A DNA stretch of 64,000 nucleotides from Hanleya hanleyi (GCA_036873755.1 JAVTVY010033683.1:87269-151268), one strand, 5' to 3'. Counted from the stretch's first letter, positions 10,406 through 21,168 are shown. Notes: generated from the sequence alone by a model not told the origin. Made by a program: numbers and translations.

Positions 10406-12475
10406 ACTAATGGTCTGATTGGGTCGAGTGAGGTATCAAAGTGAAGCATTCGTCAAGGGGCATCTGATGGGCTGGGTGTGGGGTTGAAATAGCGTCATTC
10501 TGCGCATGCGCGGTGGACCAAGTGTATGGAAATAGACGTTTTGGGATCTAGAGGAGCCCCTAATGGTCCGATGGAGTGGTATGAGGTATCCATGTGAAGC
10601 ACACATGAGGGGGCATCTGACTGGACTAGCGGCACGGCCGTTGTCACCATTCTGCGCATGCGCAGACAGGGAATTGTGGGAAAAGGGTATGGAAATAGAC
10701 GTTTTGGGATCTAGGGGAGCCCCTAATGGACCGATGGAGTCGTATGAGGTATCAATGTGAAGCACACATGAGGGGGCATCTGATTGGACTAGTGGCTCGA
10801 GCGTTGTCACCATTCTGCGCATGCGCAGGCAGGGAATTGTGGGAAAAGGGTATGGAAATAGACGTTTTGGGATCTAGGGGAGCCCCTAATGGGCCGATGG
10901 AGTCGTATGAGGTATCCATGTGAAGCCTATGTGAGGGGGCATCTGACTGGACTAGTGGCTCGAGCGTTGTCACCATTCTGCGCATGCGCAGACAGGGAAT
11001 TGTGGGAAAAGGGTATGGAAATAGACGTTTTGGGATCTAGGGGAGACCCTAATGGTCCGATGGAGTCGTATGAGGTATCTGCGCATGCACAGACAGGGAA
11101 TTGTGGGAAAAAGGTATGGAAATAGACGTTTTGAGATCTAGGGAGCCCCTAATGGGCCGATGGAGTCGTATGAGGTATCAATGTGAAGCACACATGAGGC
11201 GGCATCTGATTGGACTAGTGGCTCGAGCGTTGTCACCATTCTGCGCATGCGCAGGCAGGGAATTGTGGGAAAAGGGTATGGAAATAGACGTTTTGGGATC
11301 TAGGGGAGCCCCTAATGGTCCGATGGAGTCGTATGAGGTATCAATGTGAAGCACACATGAGAGGGCATCTGAGTGGACTAGCGCCTCGGGCGTTGTCACC
11401 ATTCTGCGCATGCGCAGGCAGGGAATTGTGAGAAAAGGGTATGGAAATAGACGTTTTGTGATCTAGGGGAGCCCCTAATGGGCCGATGGAGTCGTATGAG
11501 GTATAAATGTGAAACACACATGAGGGGGCATCTGACTGGACTAGTGGCTCGGCCGTTGTTGCCATTCTGCGCATGCGCAGACAGAGAATTGTGGGAAAAG
11601 GATATGGAAATAGACGTGTTGGGGTCTGGGTGGGCCTCTAGTGGTCCTATGAAGTCGTATGAGGTATCAATGTGAAGCCTATGTGAGGGGCATCCTCCTG
11701 GACTAGTGACTCGGCCGTTGTCAACATTCTGCGCACGCGCAAACAGGGAATGGTGGGAAAAGGGCATGAAAATAGACATTTTGCGGTCGAGGTGGGCCCC
11801 TAATCGTCCGATGAGGTCGAGTGAGGTATCGTTGTAAAGGATACGTAAGGGGGCATCCGCTTGGGCTAGTATGACGTGGAACTGACGTCATTCTGCGCAT
11901 GCGCAGTAGACAAAATATATGGAAATGGGCGTTTTGGGGTCTAGGTGGACCACTAATGGTCCAATGGTGTTGAGTGAGGTATCTATGTGAAGCAGTCATG
12001 ACGCAGCATCCGCCTGGACTAGTGTGTCGTCCGTGTTCGACATTCTGCGCATGCGCAGACAGGGAATTGTGGGAAAAAGATATGGGAATAGACGTTTTGG
12101 AGTCGAGGTGAGCCCCTAGTGAACCGATGGAGTCTTATGAGGTATCGTTGTGAAGCATTCGTGAAGGAGCATTCGACTGGACAAGTGTGTCGTTCGTGTT
12201 CAACAGTCTGTGCATGCGCAGACAGGGAATTGTGGGAAAAGTGCATTGGAAGGAACGTTTTGGGGTCTAGGTGGGCCACTAATGGTCTGATTGAGTCGAA
12301 TGAGGTATCAATGTGATGCATACGTGAGGGCGCCTCCGCCTGGGTGTATGGGTGTTAGGAATATCGTCATTCTGCGCATGCGCAGGCAGGCCGTAGTATG
12401 GAAATAGACATTTTGAGGCCGATATGCACCACTATTGGTCCGAATGTGTCTAGGGAAGTGTTATTTTGTAGCACT
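10406..12475 (+). repeat. 163-bp satellite array, about 13 monomers
   Basis: The cores GCGCATGCGC fall at 10502, 10654, 10817, 10980, 11081, 11243, 11406, 11569, 11731, 11894, 12047, 12210 and 12374: mostly 162-164 apart, with one shortened unit of 101. Conserved words are GAATTGTGGGAAAAGG, GGAAATAGACGTTTTGG and GTATGAGGTATC. The core fits the NRF1 (alpha-Pal) binding consensus in most monomers. The monomer size and the array-plus-microsatellite layout resemble ~160-bp satellites carried by bivalve Helentron-type elements (pearl, BIV160); I cannot confirm sequence kinship. Confidence 0.93.
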
Positions 12476-12600
12476 CGGGGTGTAGACCACGACTTGAAGT
12501 GATGTCCACGTCACCTGTGACGTCAATGGTGACGTCATCAGTGAGAGTAGTAGCGAAAGCGGGAGTTTCGGAGGTGCGATGGAGTGCATTTGGAGTAGAT
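12476..12600 (+). repeat. CRE block
   Basis: Two TGACGTCA sites lie 12 bases apart (12518-12525 and 12530-12537), followed by AGTAGTAGCGAAAGCGGGAG. It is the complement of the block at 2050-2330 and the same as 17,900-18,010. Confidence 0.75.
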
Positions 12601-12639
12601 AACGGCCTATTTTTACATCCAACTACCTGGTAGAGTTAC

Positions 12640-12705
12640 CTGTGAGTGTGAATGTATGCGCGCGTGTGAGTGAGTGAGTGAGTAAGTGTGAGTGAGTTAT
12701 TATTA
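12640..12705 (+). repeat. GTGA microsatellite
   Basis: Imperfect GTGAGTGT and GTGAGTGA repeats, length-variable against the copy at 18,065-18,130. It forms the distal end of the satellite module. Confidence 0.9.
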
Positions 12706-12714
12706 ACTGTGTTT

Positions 12715-13157
12715 TCAACCCTCAGTACGCGGATTTCTATTTAAAGAAACTCTTCGTTATTTCCACCTCTTGGAATCCGTATGAAACCACACATTGTGCC
12801 ACCTGGTATCAAAGTTAGTCAAATTTTACCTAATAAGCTCTTGCCAACTTCACCATGGCAGTTAGCCAAACCAGAAGTAGATATTTCACTGACCAAATAT
12901 AAAAAAGATAGACACGAGCCAACTCGTCTATACACAAGAATTTTGTCTACTGAGAGAGAAGTACAGATCACATCAGGCTATTTATACAGATGGTTCTAAA
13001 GATGGCGAGAGAGTAGCATGTGCTACTCTCTTTAGTTCCAAAACTAAAACCTATCGTCTACCAGGTAAAGGTTTCATATTCTCTGCAGAGGCAAAAGTTC
13101 TATTGTCGGCTTTAGAGGGTATTGAGTCCACTAAAAGGAAAAAATATGTCATATTCT
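12715..13157 (+). pseudogene. Non-LTR retrotransposon fragment (linker and RNase H)
   Basis: The first frame reads PPGIKVSQILPNKLLPTSPW and continues to about 12,985. A frameshift then leads into YTDGSKDGERVACATLFSS (from ~12,983) and FSAEAKVLLSALEGI. This is the start of an RNase H domain with its first Asp (TDGS) and Glu (AEAKVL) motifs. The linker-plus-RNase H layout is typical of LINE polymerases with a C-terminal RNase H. The domain is cut off right where the next Asp motif (VIFSD) is expected, by another repeat starting CAGGGGTTTTTTTAG. The copy is dead. Confidence 0.85.
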
Positions 13158-13216
13158 CAGGGGTTTTTTTAGACAAAAAAATTTCATCCACCCAATTTCA
13201 AATATTGTAAAAAAAA
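13158..13216 (+). mobile_element. Terminal fragment of a TIR DNA element
   Basis: It begins CAGGGGTTTTTTTAGAC and continues TTTCATCCACCCAATTTCAAA, matching the left end of the element at 40,414. It sits exactly at the break in the LINE RNase H domain. No opposite end was found nearby. Confidence 0.55.
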
Positions 13217-13308
13217 TTCCCCATGTTACGGTAGACGCCATATTGCGTGTATTTGGGCCACTACGCATGCGCAGTTACACAATATGGCGTCTACCGTAAC
13301 ATGGGGAA
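13217..13308. repeat. 29-bp perfect inverted repeat around an ATG
   Basis: The arms 13217-13245 and 13280-13308 are perfect complements (ACGGTAGACGCCATATT in the left arm) with a 34-base loop holding CTACGCATGCGCAG, an NRF1-like site. The right arm contains the ATG of the exon candidate below. Confidence 0.85.
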
Positions 13309-13418
13309 AGTCAGGGTCGATGTGAAATCGGCTCTTGGACAGCTGATCACCAGCGCTGGAAACTTTAATAAAAGCGACAAGCGTGGAAAAGAAGGAATGA
13401 GCTTCCCGAAAATAACAG
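13301..13418 (+). CDS. Candidate first exon, unknown protein
   Basis: ATG at 13301 opens a 39-codon frame (MGKVRVDVKSALGQLITSAG to PKIT) ending in phase 1 at a strong donor, ACAG|GTAAGGAG. The peptide is basic and hydrophilic; no family is recognised. An NRF1-like site 30-40 bases upstream of the ATG would suit a TATA-less promoter. A diverged copy with stops lies at 25,310-25,545, and the similarity extends into the intron, so this could be a repeat-borne exon rather than a host gene. No second exon was identified. Confidence 0.35.
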
Positions 13419-13986
13419 GTAAGGAGCATCAAAATGAACTTTTATACGGTACGGGTTATAGCACACGGAGATCAATGAACGCCATGTGTGACTAGCATCC
13501 GAAGGTATTATTGATAGGAACAGTTGTGGCTACTACCATTCCAAGAAGGGACCATTATGTTTACATTTATGATAATTTTGGCAATTTCAGGTCGAAAATA
13601 TTCCAGTTATCATAGATTAAACATACTCCCTAGGTTAAAGAGATAGGAAAGAGACTATAAACGAGCCGCTGTGAACTTAGACTGAATTCAGCGTCATTTT
13701 AGCCTTGGGGCCGCGTTATCATGTTAAACAGGTTAGAGAGAACCACCTCTCTAAAATGGAGGTAAAAAAGGTATTTTTTGCTCAGTAAATTCGCGTATAT
13801 ATCGAACGAAGAGACATCCGCCATAGATGACCATAGACATATATATCCGCATCGGATGTTATTTAAAAAAAAGGATATTGTCGTCTCTCTAATTCTCATA
13901 ATAATAGACGACATGTTCCGTTCTCTATTAAAAATTAGACTATTTTCATTTGAAAACCACTGTTACGACATATAATAATATCTAAG
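13419..13986. other. Intron-like or intergenic DNA
   Basis: It includes a segment (13,737-13,800) whose complement, TCCATTTTAGAGAGGTGG, matches a repeat at 18,795-18,830. Nothing else is recognised. Confidence 0.4.
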
Positions 13987-14380
13987 CCCCATTGCCCATA
14001 CGAATTATATCGGTTAAGTTTACAAAAAGTGTCTACGCTACTTTATTATACATATACTTTTCTAATTCAAAATCGCAGGAAACCTCCATCGATTGCGTTT
14101 TCACATCCTCCATAAATATAGGTCTGTATATACACATTGCCTGGCTTCTAATTTGCTCAAATATGGGTCATGAATGTGATTCAGCGCTCCTTAAAATTAC
14201 GACATGATCTAATAGCCATGCCAAACTCATTACGACATGATCTAATATCCATGCCAAATTCATTACGACATGATCTAATATCCATGCCAAACCCATTACG
14301 ACATGATCTAATAGCCATGCCAAACTCATTACGACATGATCTAATATCCATGCCAAACTCATATTATGACATGATCTAAT
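13987..14380 (+). repeat. Duplicated block, copy 2, left part
   Basis: Near-identical to 9973-10,367, including the 33-bp array (14,195-14,380). It stops abruptly within a 33-bp unit where the 506-bp array begins and resumes at about 16,378. Confidence 0.92.
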
Positions 14381-16377
14381 TACAACACATATAAGGGAAG
14401 TGGGAAGAGGTGCCGACATACTGACTGCGTCACATGACTTCACAGAATAGTCTTCTGGTTAACTTATTCTAAAGCACATACCAAGAATCTAACGATTCGT
14501 GATATGTGTTGTATCTCAGGTACGCTTTTATTGTACCTGTTCATGTGGCTACTTGGATGATATGACCACACGGCCCCTAGCACCGGCATAAGCGGTATTA
14601 GATACAAATCTAGAGAGCTATGATGGAAATGCTCGGACAACTCGTATACTGGTAATTGGTGAGCTGTTTCTCTGTGACAACTCGTACATTGGAGATTGGT
14701 GAGCTGTATCGTCGTCAGATGTAAATGACGGCATATAACACAAAAGACTAGTCTGTAAGGCCCGATGTCGACCCAGCATCAACTTCCCACAAATGCCAAC
14801 ATATATCAAAGACCAAAAGGTCTGTACAGGGGCGGGCCTCGGGGACGAAACGTCCACCAGCAGAATCTCGCCATATACAGGGAAAAATTACAACACATAT
14901 AAGGGAAGTGGGAAGAGGTGCCGACATACTGACTGCGTCACATGACATCACAGAATAGTCTTCTGGTTAACCTATTCTAAAGCACATACCAAGAATCTAA
15001 CGATTCGTGATATGTGTTGTATCTCAGGTACGCTTTTATTGTACCTGTTCATGTGGCAACTTGGATGATATGACCACACGCCCCTAGCACCGGCATAAGC
15101 GGTATTAGATACAAATCTAGAGAGCTATGATGGAAATGCTCTGACAACTCGTATACTGGTAATTGGTGAGCTGTTTCTCTGTGACAACTCGTACATTGGA
15201 GATTGGTGAGCTGTATCGTCGTCAGATGTAATGACGGCATTTAACACAAAAGACTAGTCTGTAAGGCCCGATGTCGACCCAGCATCAACTTCCCACAAAT
15301 GCCAACATATATCAAAGACCAAAAGGCCTGTACAGGGGCGGGCCTCGGGGACGAAACGTCCACCAGCAGAATCTCGCCATATACAGGAAAAAATTACAAC
15401 ACATATAAGGGAAGTGGGAAGAGGTGCCGACATACTGACTGCGTCACATGACTTCACAGAATAGTCTTCTGGTTAACCTATTCTAAAGCACATACCAAGA
15501 ATCTAACGATTCGTGATATGTGTTGTATCTCAGGTACGCTTTTATTGTACCTGTTCATGTGGCAACTTGGATGATATGACCACACGGCCCCTAGCACCGG
15601 CATAAGCGTATTAGATACAAATCTAGAGAGCTATGATGGAAATGCTCGGACAACTCGTATACTGGTAATTGGTGAGCTGTTTCACTGTGACAACTCGTAC
15701 ATTGGAGATTGGTGAGCTGTATCGTCGTCAGATGTAAATGACGGCATATAACACAAAAGACTAGTCTGTAAGGCCCGATGTCGACCCAGCATCAACTTCC
15801 CACAAATGCCAACATATATCAAAGACCAAATGGTCTGTACAGGGGGCGGGCCTCGGGGACGCAACGTCCACCAGCAAAATCTCGCCATATACAGGAAAAA
15901 ATTACAACACATATAAGGGAAGTGGGAAGAGGTGCCGACATACTGACTGCGTCACATGACTTCACAGAATAGTCTTCTGGTTAACTTATTCTAAAGCACA
16001 TACCAAGAATCTAACGATTCGTGATATGTGTTGTATCTCAGGTACGCTTTTATTGTACCTGTTCATGTGGCAACATGGATGATATGACCACACGGCCCCT
16101 AGCACCGGCATAAGCGCGGTATTAGATACAAATCTAGAGAGCTATGATGGAAATGCTCGGACAACTCGTATACTGGTAATTGGTGAGCTGTTTCGCTGTG
16201 ACAACTCGTACATTGGAGATTGGTGAGCTGTATCGTCGTCAGATGTAAATGACGGCATATAACACAAAAGACTAGTCTGTAAGGCCCGATGTCGACCCAG
16301 CATCAACTTCCCACAAATGCCAACATATATCAAAGACCAAATGGTCTGTACAGGGGGCGGGCCTCGGGGACGCAACG
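14381..16377 (+). repeat. 506-bp tandem array, 3.9 units, inserted as a block
   Basis: Units start with TACAACACATATAAGGGAAG at 14381, 14889, 15395 and 15903; the last is cut about 30 bases short. Each unit has an internal ~40-bp direct duplication (ACAACTCGTATACTGG and ACAACTCGTACATTGG). It contains an inverted pair TACAACACATAT / ATATGTGTTGTA about 130 bases apart. Comparison with copy 1 shows that the whole array interrupts one 33-bp monomer with almost no loss of flanking bases. A solo fragment is present at 27,931-28,053. Confidence 0.92.
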
Positions 16378-18329
16378 TCCATGCTAAACTCATATAACGA
16401 CATGATCTAATAGCCACTAATGGTCTGATTGGGTCGAGTGAGGTATCAAAGTGAAGCATTCGTGAAGGGGCATCTGATGGGCTGGGTGTGGGGTTGAAAT
16501 AGCGTCATTCTGCGCATGCGCGGTGGACCAAGTGTATGGAAATAGACGTTTTGGGATCTAGGGGAGCCCCTAATGGTCCGATGGAGTCGTATGAGGTATC
16601 CATGTGAAGCACACATGAGGGGGCATCTGACTGGACTAGCGGCTCGGGCGTTTTCACCATTCTGCGCATGCGCAGACAGGGAATTGTGGGAAAAGGGTAT
16701 GGAAATAGACGTTTTGGGATCTAGGGTAGACCCTAATGGTCCGATGGAGTCGTATGAGGTATCCATGTGAAGAACACATGAGGGGGCATCTGAGTAGACT
16801 AGCGGCTCGGGCGTTGTCACCATTCTGCGCATGCGCAGACAGGGAATTGTGAGAAAAGGGTATGGAAATAGACGTTTTGTGATCTAGGGGAGCCCCTAAT
16901 GGGCCGATGGAGTCGTATGAGGTATCAATGTGAAGCACACATGAGGGGGCATCTGACTGGACTAGTGGCTCGGCCGTTGTCGCCATTCTGCGCATGCGCA
17001 GACAGAGAATTGAGGGAAAAGGATATGGAAATAGACGTTTTGGGGTCTGGGTGGGCCACTAGTGGTCCTATGAAGTCGTATGAGGTATCAATGTGAAGCA
17101 CACATGAGGGGGCATATGACTGGACTAGTGACTCGGCCGTTGTCAACATTCTGCGCATGCGCAAACAGGGAATTGTGGGAAAAGGGCATGAAAATAGACA
17201 TTTTGCGGCCGAGGTGGGCCCCTAATCGTCCGATGAGGTCGAGTGAGGTATCGTTGCAAAGGATACGTGAGGGGGCATCCGCCTGGACTAGTATGACGTG
17301 GAACTGACGTCATTCTGCGCATGCGCAGTAGACAAAATATATGGAAATGGGCGTTTTGGGGTCTAGGTGGACCACTAATGGTCCAATGGAGTTGAGTGAG
17401 GTATCTATGTGAAGCAGTCATGACGCAGCAGCATCCGGCTGGACTAGTGTGTCGTCCGTGTTCGACATTCTGGGCATGCGCAGACAGGGAATTGTGGGAA
17501 AAAGATATGGGAATAGACGTTTTGGAGTCGAGGTGAGCCCCTAGTGAACCGATGGAGTCTTATGAGGTATCGTTGTGAAGCATTCGTGAAGGAGCATCCG
17601 ACTGGACAAGTGTGTCGTTCGTGTTCAACAGTCTGCGCATGCCCAGACAGGGAATTGTGGGAAAAGTGCATTGGAAGGAACGTTTTGGGGTCTAGGTGGG
17701 CCACTAATGGTCTGATTGAGTCGAATGAGGTATCAATGTGATGCACACGTGAGGGCGCCTCCGCCTGGGTGGATGGGTGTTAGAAATATCGTCATTCTGC
17801 GCATGCGCAGGCAGGCCGTAATATGGAAATAGACATTTTGAGGCCGATATGCACCACTATTGGTCCGAATGTGTCTAGGGAAGTGTTATTTTGTAGCACT
17901 CGGGGTGTAGACCACGACTTGAAGTGATGTCCACGTCACCTGTGACGTCAATGGTGACGTCATCAGTGAGAGTAGTAGCGAAAGCGGGAGTTTCGGAGGT
18001 GCGATGGAGTGCATTTGGAGTAGATAACGGCCTATTTTTACATCCAACTACCTGGTAGAGTTACCTGTGAGTGTGAGTGTATGCGCGCGTGTGAGTGAGT
18101 GAGTGAGTGAGTGAGTGAGTGTGAGTTATTATTATTATTAACTGTGTTTTCAACCCTCAGTACGCGAATTTCTATTTAAAGAAACTCCCCGTTATTTCCA
18201 CCTCTTGGAATCCGTATGAAACCACACATTGTGCCACCTTGTATCAAAGCTAGTCAAATTTTACCTAATAAGCTCTTGCCAACTTCACCATGGCAGTTAG
18301 CCAAACCAGAAGTAGATATTTCACTGACC
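16378..18329 (+). repeat. Duplicated block, copy 2, right part
   Basis: Resumes the 33-bp array, then the 163-bp satellite (16,416-17,900, about nine monomers; fewer than copy 1), the CRE pair (17,940-17,960), the GTGA microsatellite (18,065-18,140) and LINE sequence from 18,150. The LINE match ends at 18,329, where a CRE-bearing MITE begins. Confidence 0.9.
18150..18329 (+). pseudogene. LINE fragment, second copy
   Basis: Same frame as 12,775-12,892 (LPNKLLPTSPWQLAKPEVDI), then broken by the following MITE after SLT. It is part of the segmental duplication. Confidence 0.8.
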
Positions 18330-18776
18330 AGGGCTCACCTGGGGGGGGGGCTATACCATCACGCTCTACCAGAAAATGAAAAAAATCCAAGATGTTCGCT
18401 ATGATGACGTCACAGTGACGTCATTTTTTAAAAAAGACATTTTTTGGTAGATTTTTCGATCAGATTTTCGAAATTATTATTCATGTACTTTCTCCACAAA
18501 AATTGCATGATAAATTAGTAAATATTAATCTGATGTGAAATAAAATAGTTTTTGCCCGCTTTCTCTCGCGGAAAAGGAGAAATGGGTGCCATTTTGAATT
18601 TCCCCATGATCCTCTGCTCGGAGCGGAGTTATGCAATTAGGCTCAAAATTACCCGTATGAGAAACTATAAAGTGACGGAGTGTCAGCTCTTAATTGTTGT
18701 TGTTCCGGAGATAGCGCAGAAAATTGAGGGGGGGGGGAAGTGGCATAATGCCCCTCCTCCCAGGCCTGGTAGGGTT
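18330..18776 (+). mobile_element. MITE with paired CRE sites, copy 1
   Basis: Related, in inverse orientation, to 36,765-37,271. Shared landmarks are two TGACGTCA sites 11 bases apart (18405-18412, 18416-18423), TGCATGATAAATTAGTAAAT and an end reading GGCCTGGTAGGGTTAA. G runs lie near both ends. There is no coding capacity. Confidence 0.75.
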
Positions 18777-18863
18777 AAGCAAAAACGACCTTTTTTATCT
18801 CCATTTTAGAGAGGTAGATCTGTCTGACCTGCTAACATTTGCGTACACTTCGCCATCCATAAG

Positions 18864-19029
18864 ATGGCTTGCGAATCGTGTGTCTCCATTATCGCGGAGC
18901 GATATCCAGTGTTTTACCGGATTCTGTTCGGCCTTCATCCGGCGGAGAACAGACTCCAGAAATCTGATGAATTACAGGTTTTCATACTACTTCTGAAACA
19001 GATATTGCCTGGGCTTACACAATATATAG
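18864..19029 (+). CDS. Candidate first exon, unknown protein
   Basis: ATG opens a 55-codon frame (MACESCVSIIAERYPVFYRI to LTQYI), closed in phase 1 by a donor ATAG|GTATGT. It has a mixed hydrophobic and helical look, with no domain I know. A decayed copy with matching words (GCGGAGAATAGACTGGAG, TGGGCTTACA) lies at 32,515-32,690, and a downstream motif, TTACCGCGTATAGATGACC, is shared too. Two copies in 14 kb suggest a repeat or a gene family. No downstream exon was found. Confidence 0.35.
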
Positions 19030-19455
19030 GTATGTATAACTTTCGTATCATCCAAGAGGTGTGGTGGATCTGAAATTTTGAACAAGTAGTTCATCACATG
19101 ATTCGAAAATGGCGAGTTACGTTGGGGTTACGTTGGTAGACTTTAGCTGATTGGCTGACGAAGTCACGTGGTATTGATTTATGGAAATTCTCTTTAGCCG
19201 TTGCCGAAAGTAGGCTGAACATGGATACACACGATCCCAGGGTCAGTCTTACCGCGTATAGATGACCGAAATGGTTACAGGTTGACCTGCTAAGTCATTC
19301 TAGTCCCACGAGACTTTTCATACTCTCAATTTTCACCGAGAAGAGCAAAAAAATATATGTTAAAAAAATATTACGAATATTAGAAAATAAGCATTTGTTT
19401 GTTTTTGCAATTCTTGGCGATATTCTTGAAGGGAATTCCATTCATACATGTATAT

Positions 19456-19559
19456 AAAATATGACACCTTTAACCAAAACGAGTGTTACATATCGAAATG
19501 CGGTTGGTTTGATCCAAAATGATACTGAAGAATCGTTTTGGTTAAAGGTGTCATATTTT
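19456..19559. mobile_element. Short MITE with 27-bp perfect TIRs
   Basis: Arms 19456-19482 and 19533-19559 are exact complements (TATGACACCTTTAACC in the left arm); the loop is 50 bases. The compact size and perfect arms point to a young insertion or to a functional RNA hairpin. Confidence 0.65.
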
Positions 19560-19654
19560 CATGATACTGAAATATGCCAAAACGCATGTAATGCTCTGAA
19601 AGGGTGTAGTTCACCGCCATTCGGCACATGATTCCTCATTTTGATAATTGTAAC

Positions 19655-19730
19655 AGCTGCTTGGCCGAATGGTTAAAGTGCCGGACAACAGATTAAAAGA
19701 AAAAACCAGCATTTTGGTTCAAATCCCCGA
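19655..19730 (+). repeat. tRNA-like relic (SINE head or pseudo-tRNA)
   Basis: An A box-like TTGGCCGAATGGTTAAAG and a B box-like GGTTCAAATCC at tRNA-like spacing resemble a class II tRNA (Leu/Ser type). The acceptor stem does not close and A runs invade the middle, so it is not a working tRNA. Confidence 0.45.
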
Positions 19731-20510
19731 AAAAAAATTTCTTCGTTTTTTCCTTTTTCTCCCATCTTCATCATTTTGGACTTAAGTGAAATAAAGACAG
19801 CGAATCCCTAACGCACATAATCCCTGATTTTATTATAATTCGTCAATAGAATTGCACACAAACAACTCCACACACAGTCAGTATATTTGAATATTCTGAC
19901 GATCCAGCAGAGCAAAAAATTATTTGTTACACGTGTATAATTTCGTATTAGGGCAGCGGAAAGTTGAAACTATGAATTGAAAAGTTATAAGGTTAAACTT
20001 GTCTTATATCAAGGCCTTTATTAAGGAAATGACCCTCAACAAGTGGTGACGCTTGCTTTCCCAATTGATTATGCATGTGCCAATATGTTCCAATGGTAAC
20101 CGTATGAGAATATGAACCAGAATTTCCCATTTGACTGACCTCGCCTGCCTGACAAAGAGTTGGGGAATACATGAGCATTACGTCACAATTTACCGGCCGA
20201 CTCGGAGCGAGACAATAGAGCAGCAGAGAGCGACTCTGAAGGGGAAAATATCCATCTCCTTTTGAGGGAGGACAAGGCTTTTTGGGAAATTCGGCATATG
20301 TCTTATTTGGCAGTCATGATAAGTGAAATTATAGCGAATATTTGGGATCCGAGGTTTGACTTTATTGTTTGCCGGGCTTCGAGTTAGCTTAAACGTTTAG
20401 TGGGATGCCAATTACCCCTTGTCCCTTCCTTTCGTCCACGTCTCCGTGAAGAAGCCTGAATATTATATAGATGTTCCGATCATAATGTATTATTGTTGTT
20501 AATCACCAAG

Positions 20511-20991
20511 AATTGCCGGCGGCTCTCACTACTCGCACAGCGGTGGTGGCTCTAACTACCTGTGTCTCCTCAAGAACCCGCAGTTTAACAAGACCACGAA
20601 CGGTCTGCAGGGATGCGGATCCTACATCTACGGCGCCGAGTACGAACTCTGCAAGAGTAACGACCCTCTCTCCAGCGAATATCTTCTCCACGACAACGAC
20701 GTGCCATGCGCAGTGTGCGAGGCTCCTCGCCCAATGAAATTGATGGTCCCCGCGAAACAGGAATGCCCCACAGGATGGACAGAGGAATACCAGGGCTACC
20801 TTATGACCGGTCATCACGCCCACCAAAGAACGGAATACGTCTGCGTGGATGAGGCACCTAAAGGGGACATAAATGGCCACGAGAACAAGAACGGCGCCCT
20901 TATGTACATCGTTGAGGCTGTGTGCGGGTCTCTCCCATGTCCGAACTACGTCGAGGGTTATAAAATTACATGTGTCGTCTGCACAAAGTAA
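20511..20991 (+). CDS. Last exon of a short-chain-collagen-C4-like protein
   Basis: After an AG acceptor (20509-20510) a 159-codon frame runs from GGSHYSHSGGGSNYLC through GAEYELC, PCAVCEAPRP, ECPTGWTEEYQGYL, HQRTEYVCVDEAP and CGSLPCP to a C-terminal CVVCTK and TAA at 20989-20991. This is the cysteine-rich non-collagen C-terminal domain of sponge short-chain collagen C4, which in molluscs forms large families of secreted proteins. The Cys pattern looks complete. Upstream exons (signal peptide, Gly-X-Y stretch, N-terminal part of this domain) were not found, and the acceptor has a weak pyrimidine tract. It could therefore be an exon far from its partners or an orphan fragment. Codon use and the absence of stops argue that it is or was recently functional. 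Confidence 0.85.
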
Positions 20992-21021
20992 AATATAAAA
21001 CCACCATAGAATCCTCAAGGT

Positions 21022-21067
21022 AGAGTTACTTCCCTTGTTACATAGCTATAAGAAGGGAAGTAACTCT
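21022..21067. repeat. 15-bp perfect stem-loop in the putative 3' UTR
   Basis: AGAGTTACTTCCCTT (21022-21036) pairs with 21053-21067, loop 16 bases, 30 bases after the stop codon. The arms belong to the GTTRYYTCCC motif family that recurs in the window. Confidence 0.7.
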
Positions 21068-21168
21068 TTATGGTACCTCTAATTTTCCCTAGATTGTTCA
21101 CCTCAATACAACTGTTTGAACCTATAACTTCATAAAACTGATCGGCTCTATGTCTGCAGGTTTTAACC

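Larger units (their letters stand above)
9973..12892 (+). repeat. Duplicated block, copy 1
   Basis: From CCCCATTGCCCATACG the sequence matches 13,987-14,380 and then, after a 2.0-kb insertion, about 16,378-18,329. The block contains unique DNA, the 33-bp array, the 163-bp satellite, the CRE pair, a GTGA microsatellite and the start of a LINE fragment. Matching continues through flanks of different type, so the two copies come from segmental duplication rather than separate transposition. Confidence 0.9.

Noticed and set aside
14168..16459. Minus-strand frames in the 506-bp units (for example GGRFVPEARPC)
   Set aside because: They end at the same point in every unit, have no family, and shift with small indels between units.
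10436..17746. Many 65-128-codon frames in the 163-bp satellite
   Set aside because: They repeat from monomer to monomer on both strands and are by-products of the satellite.
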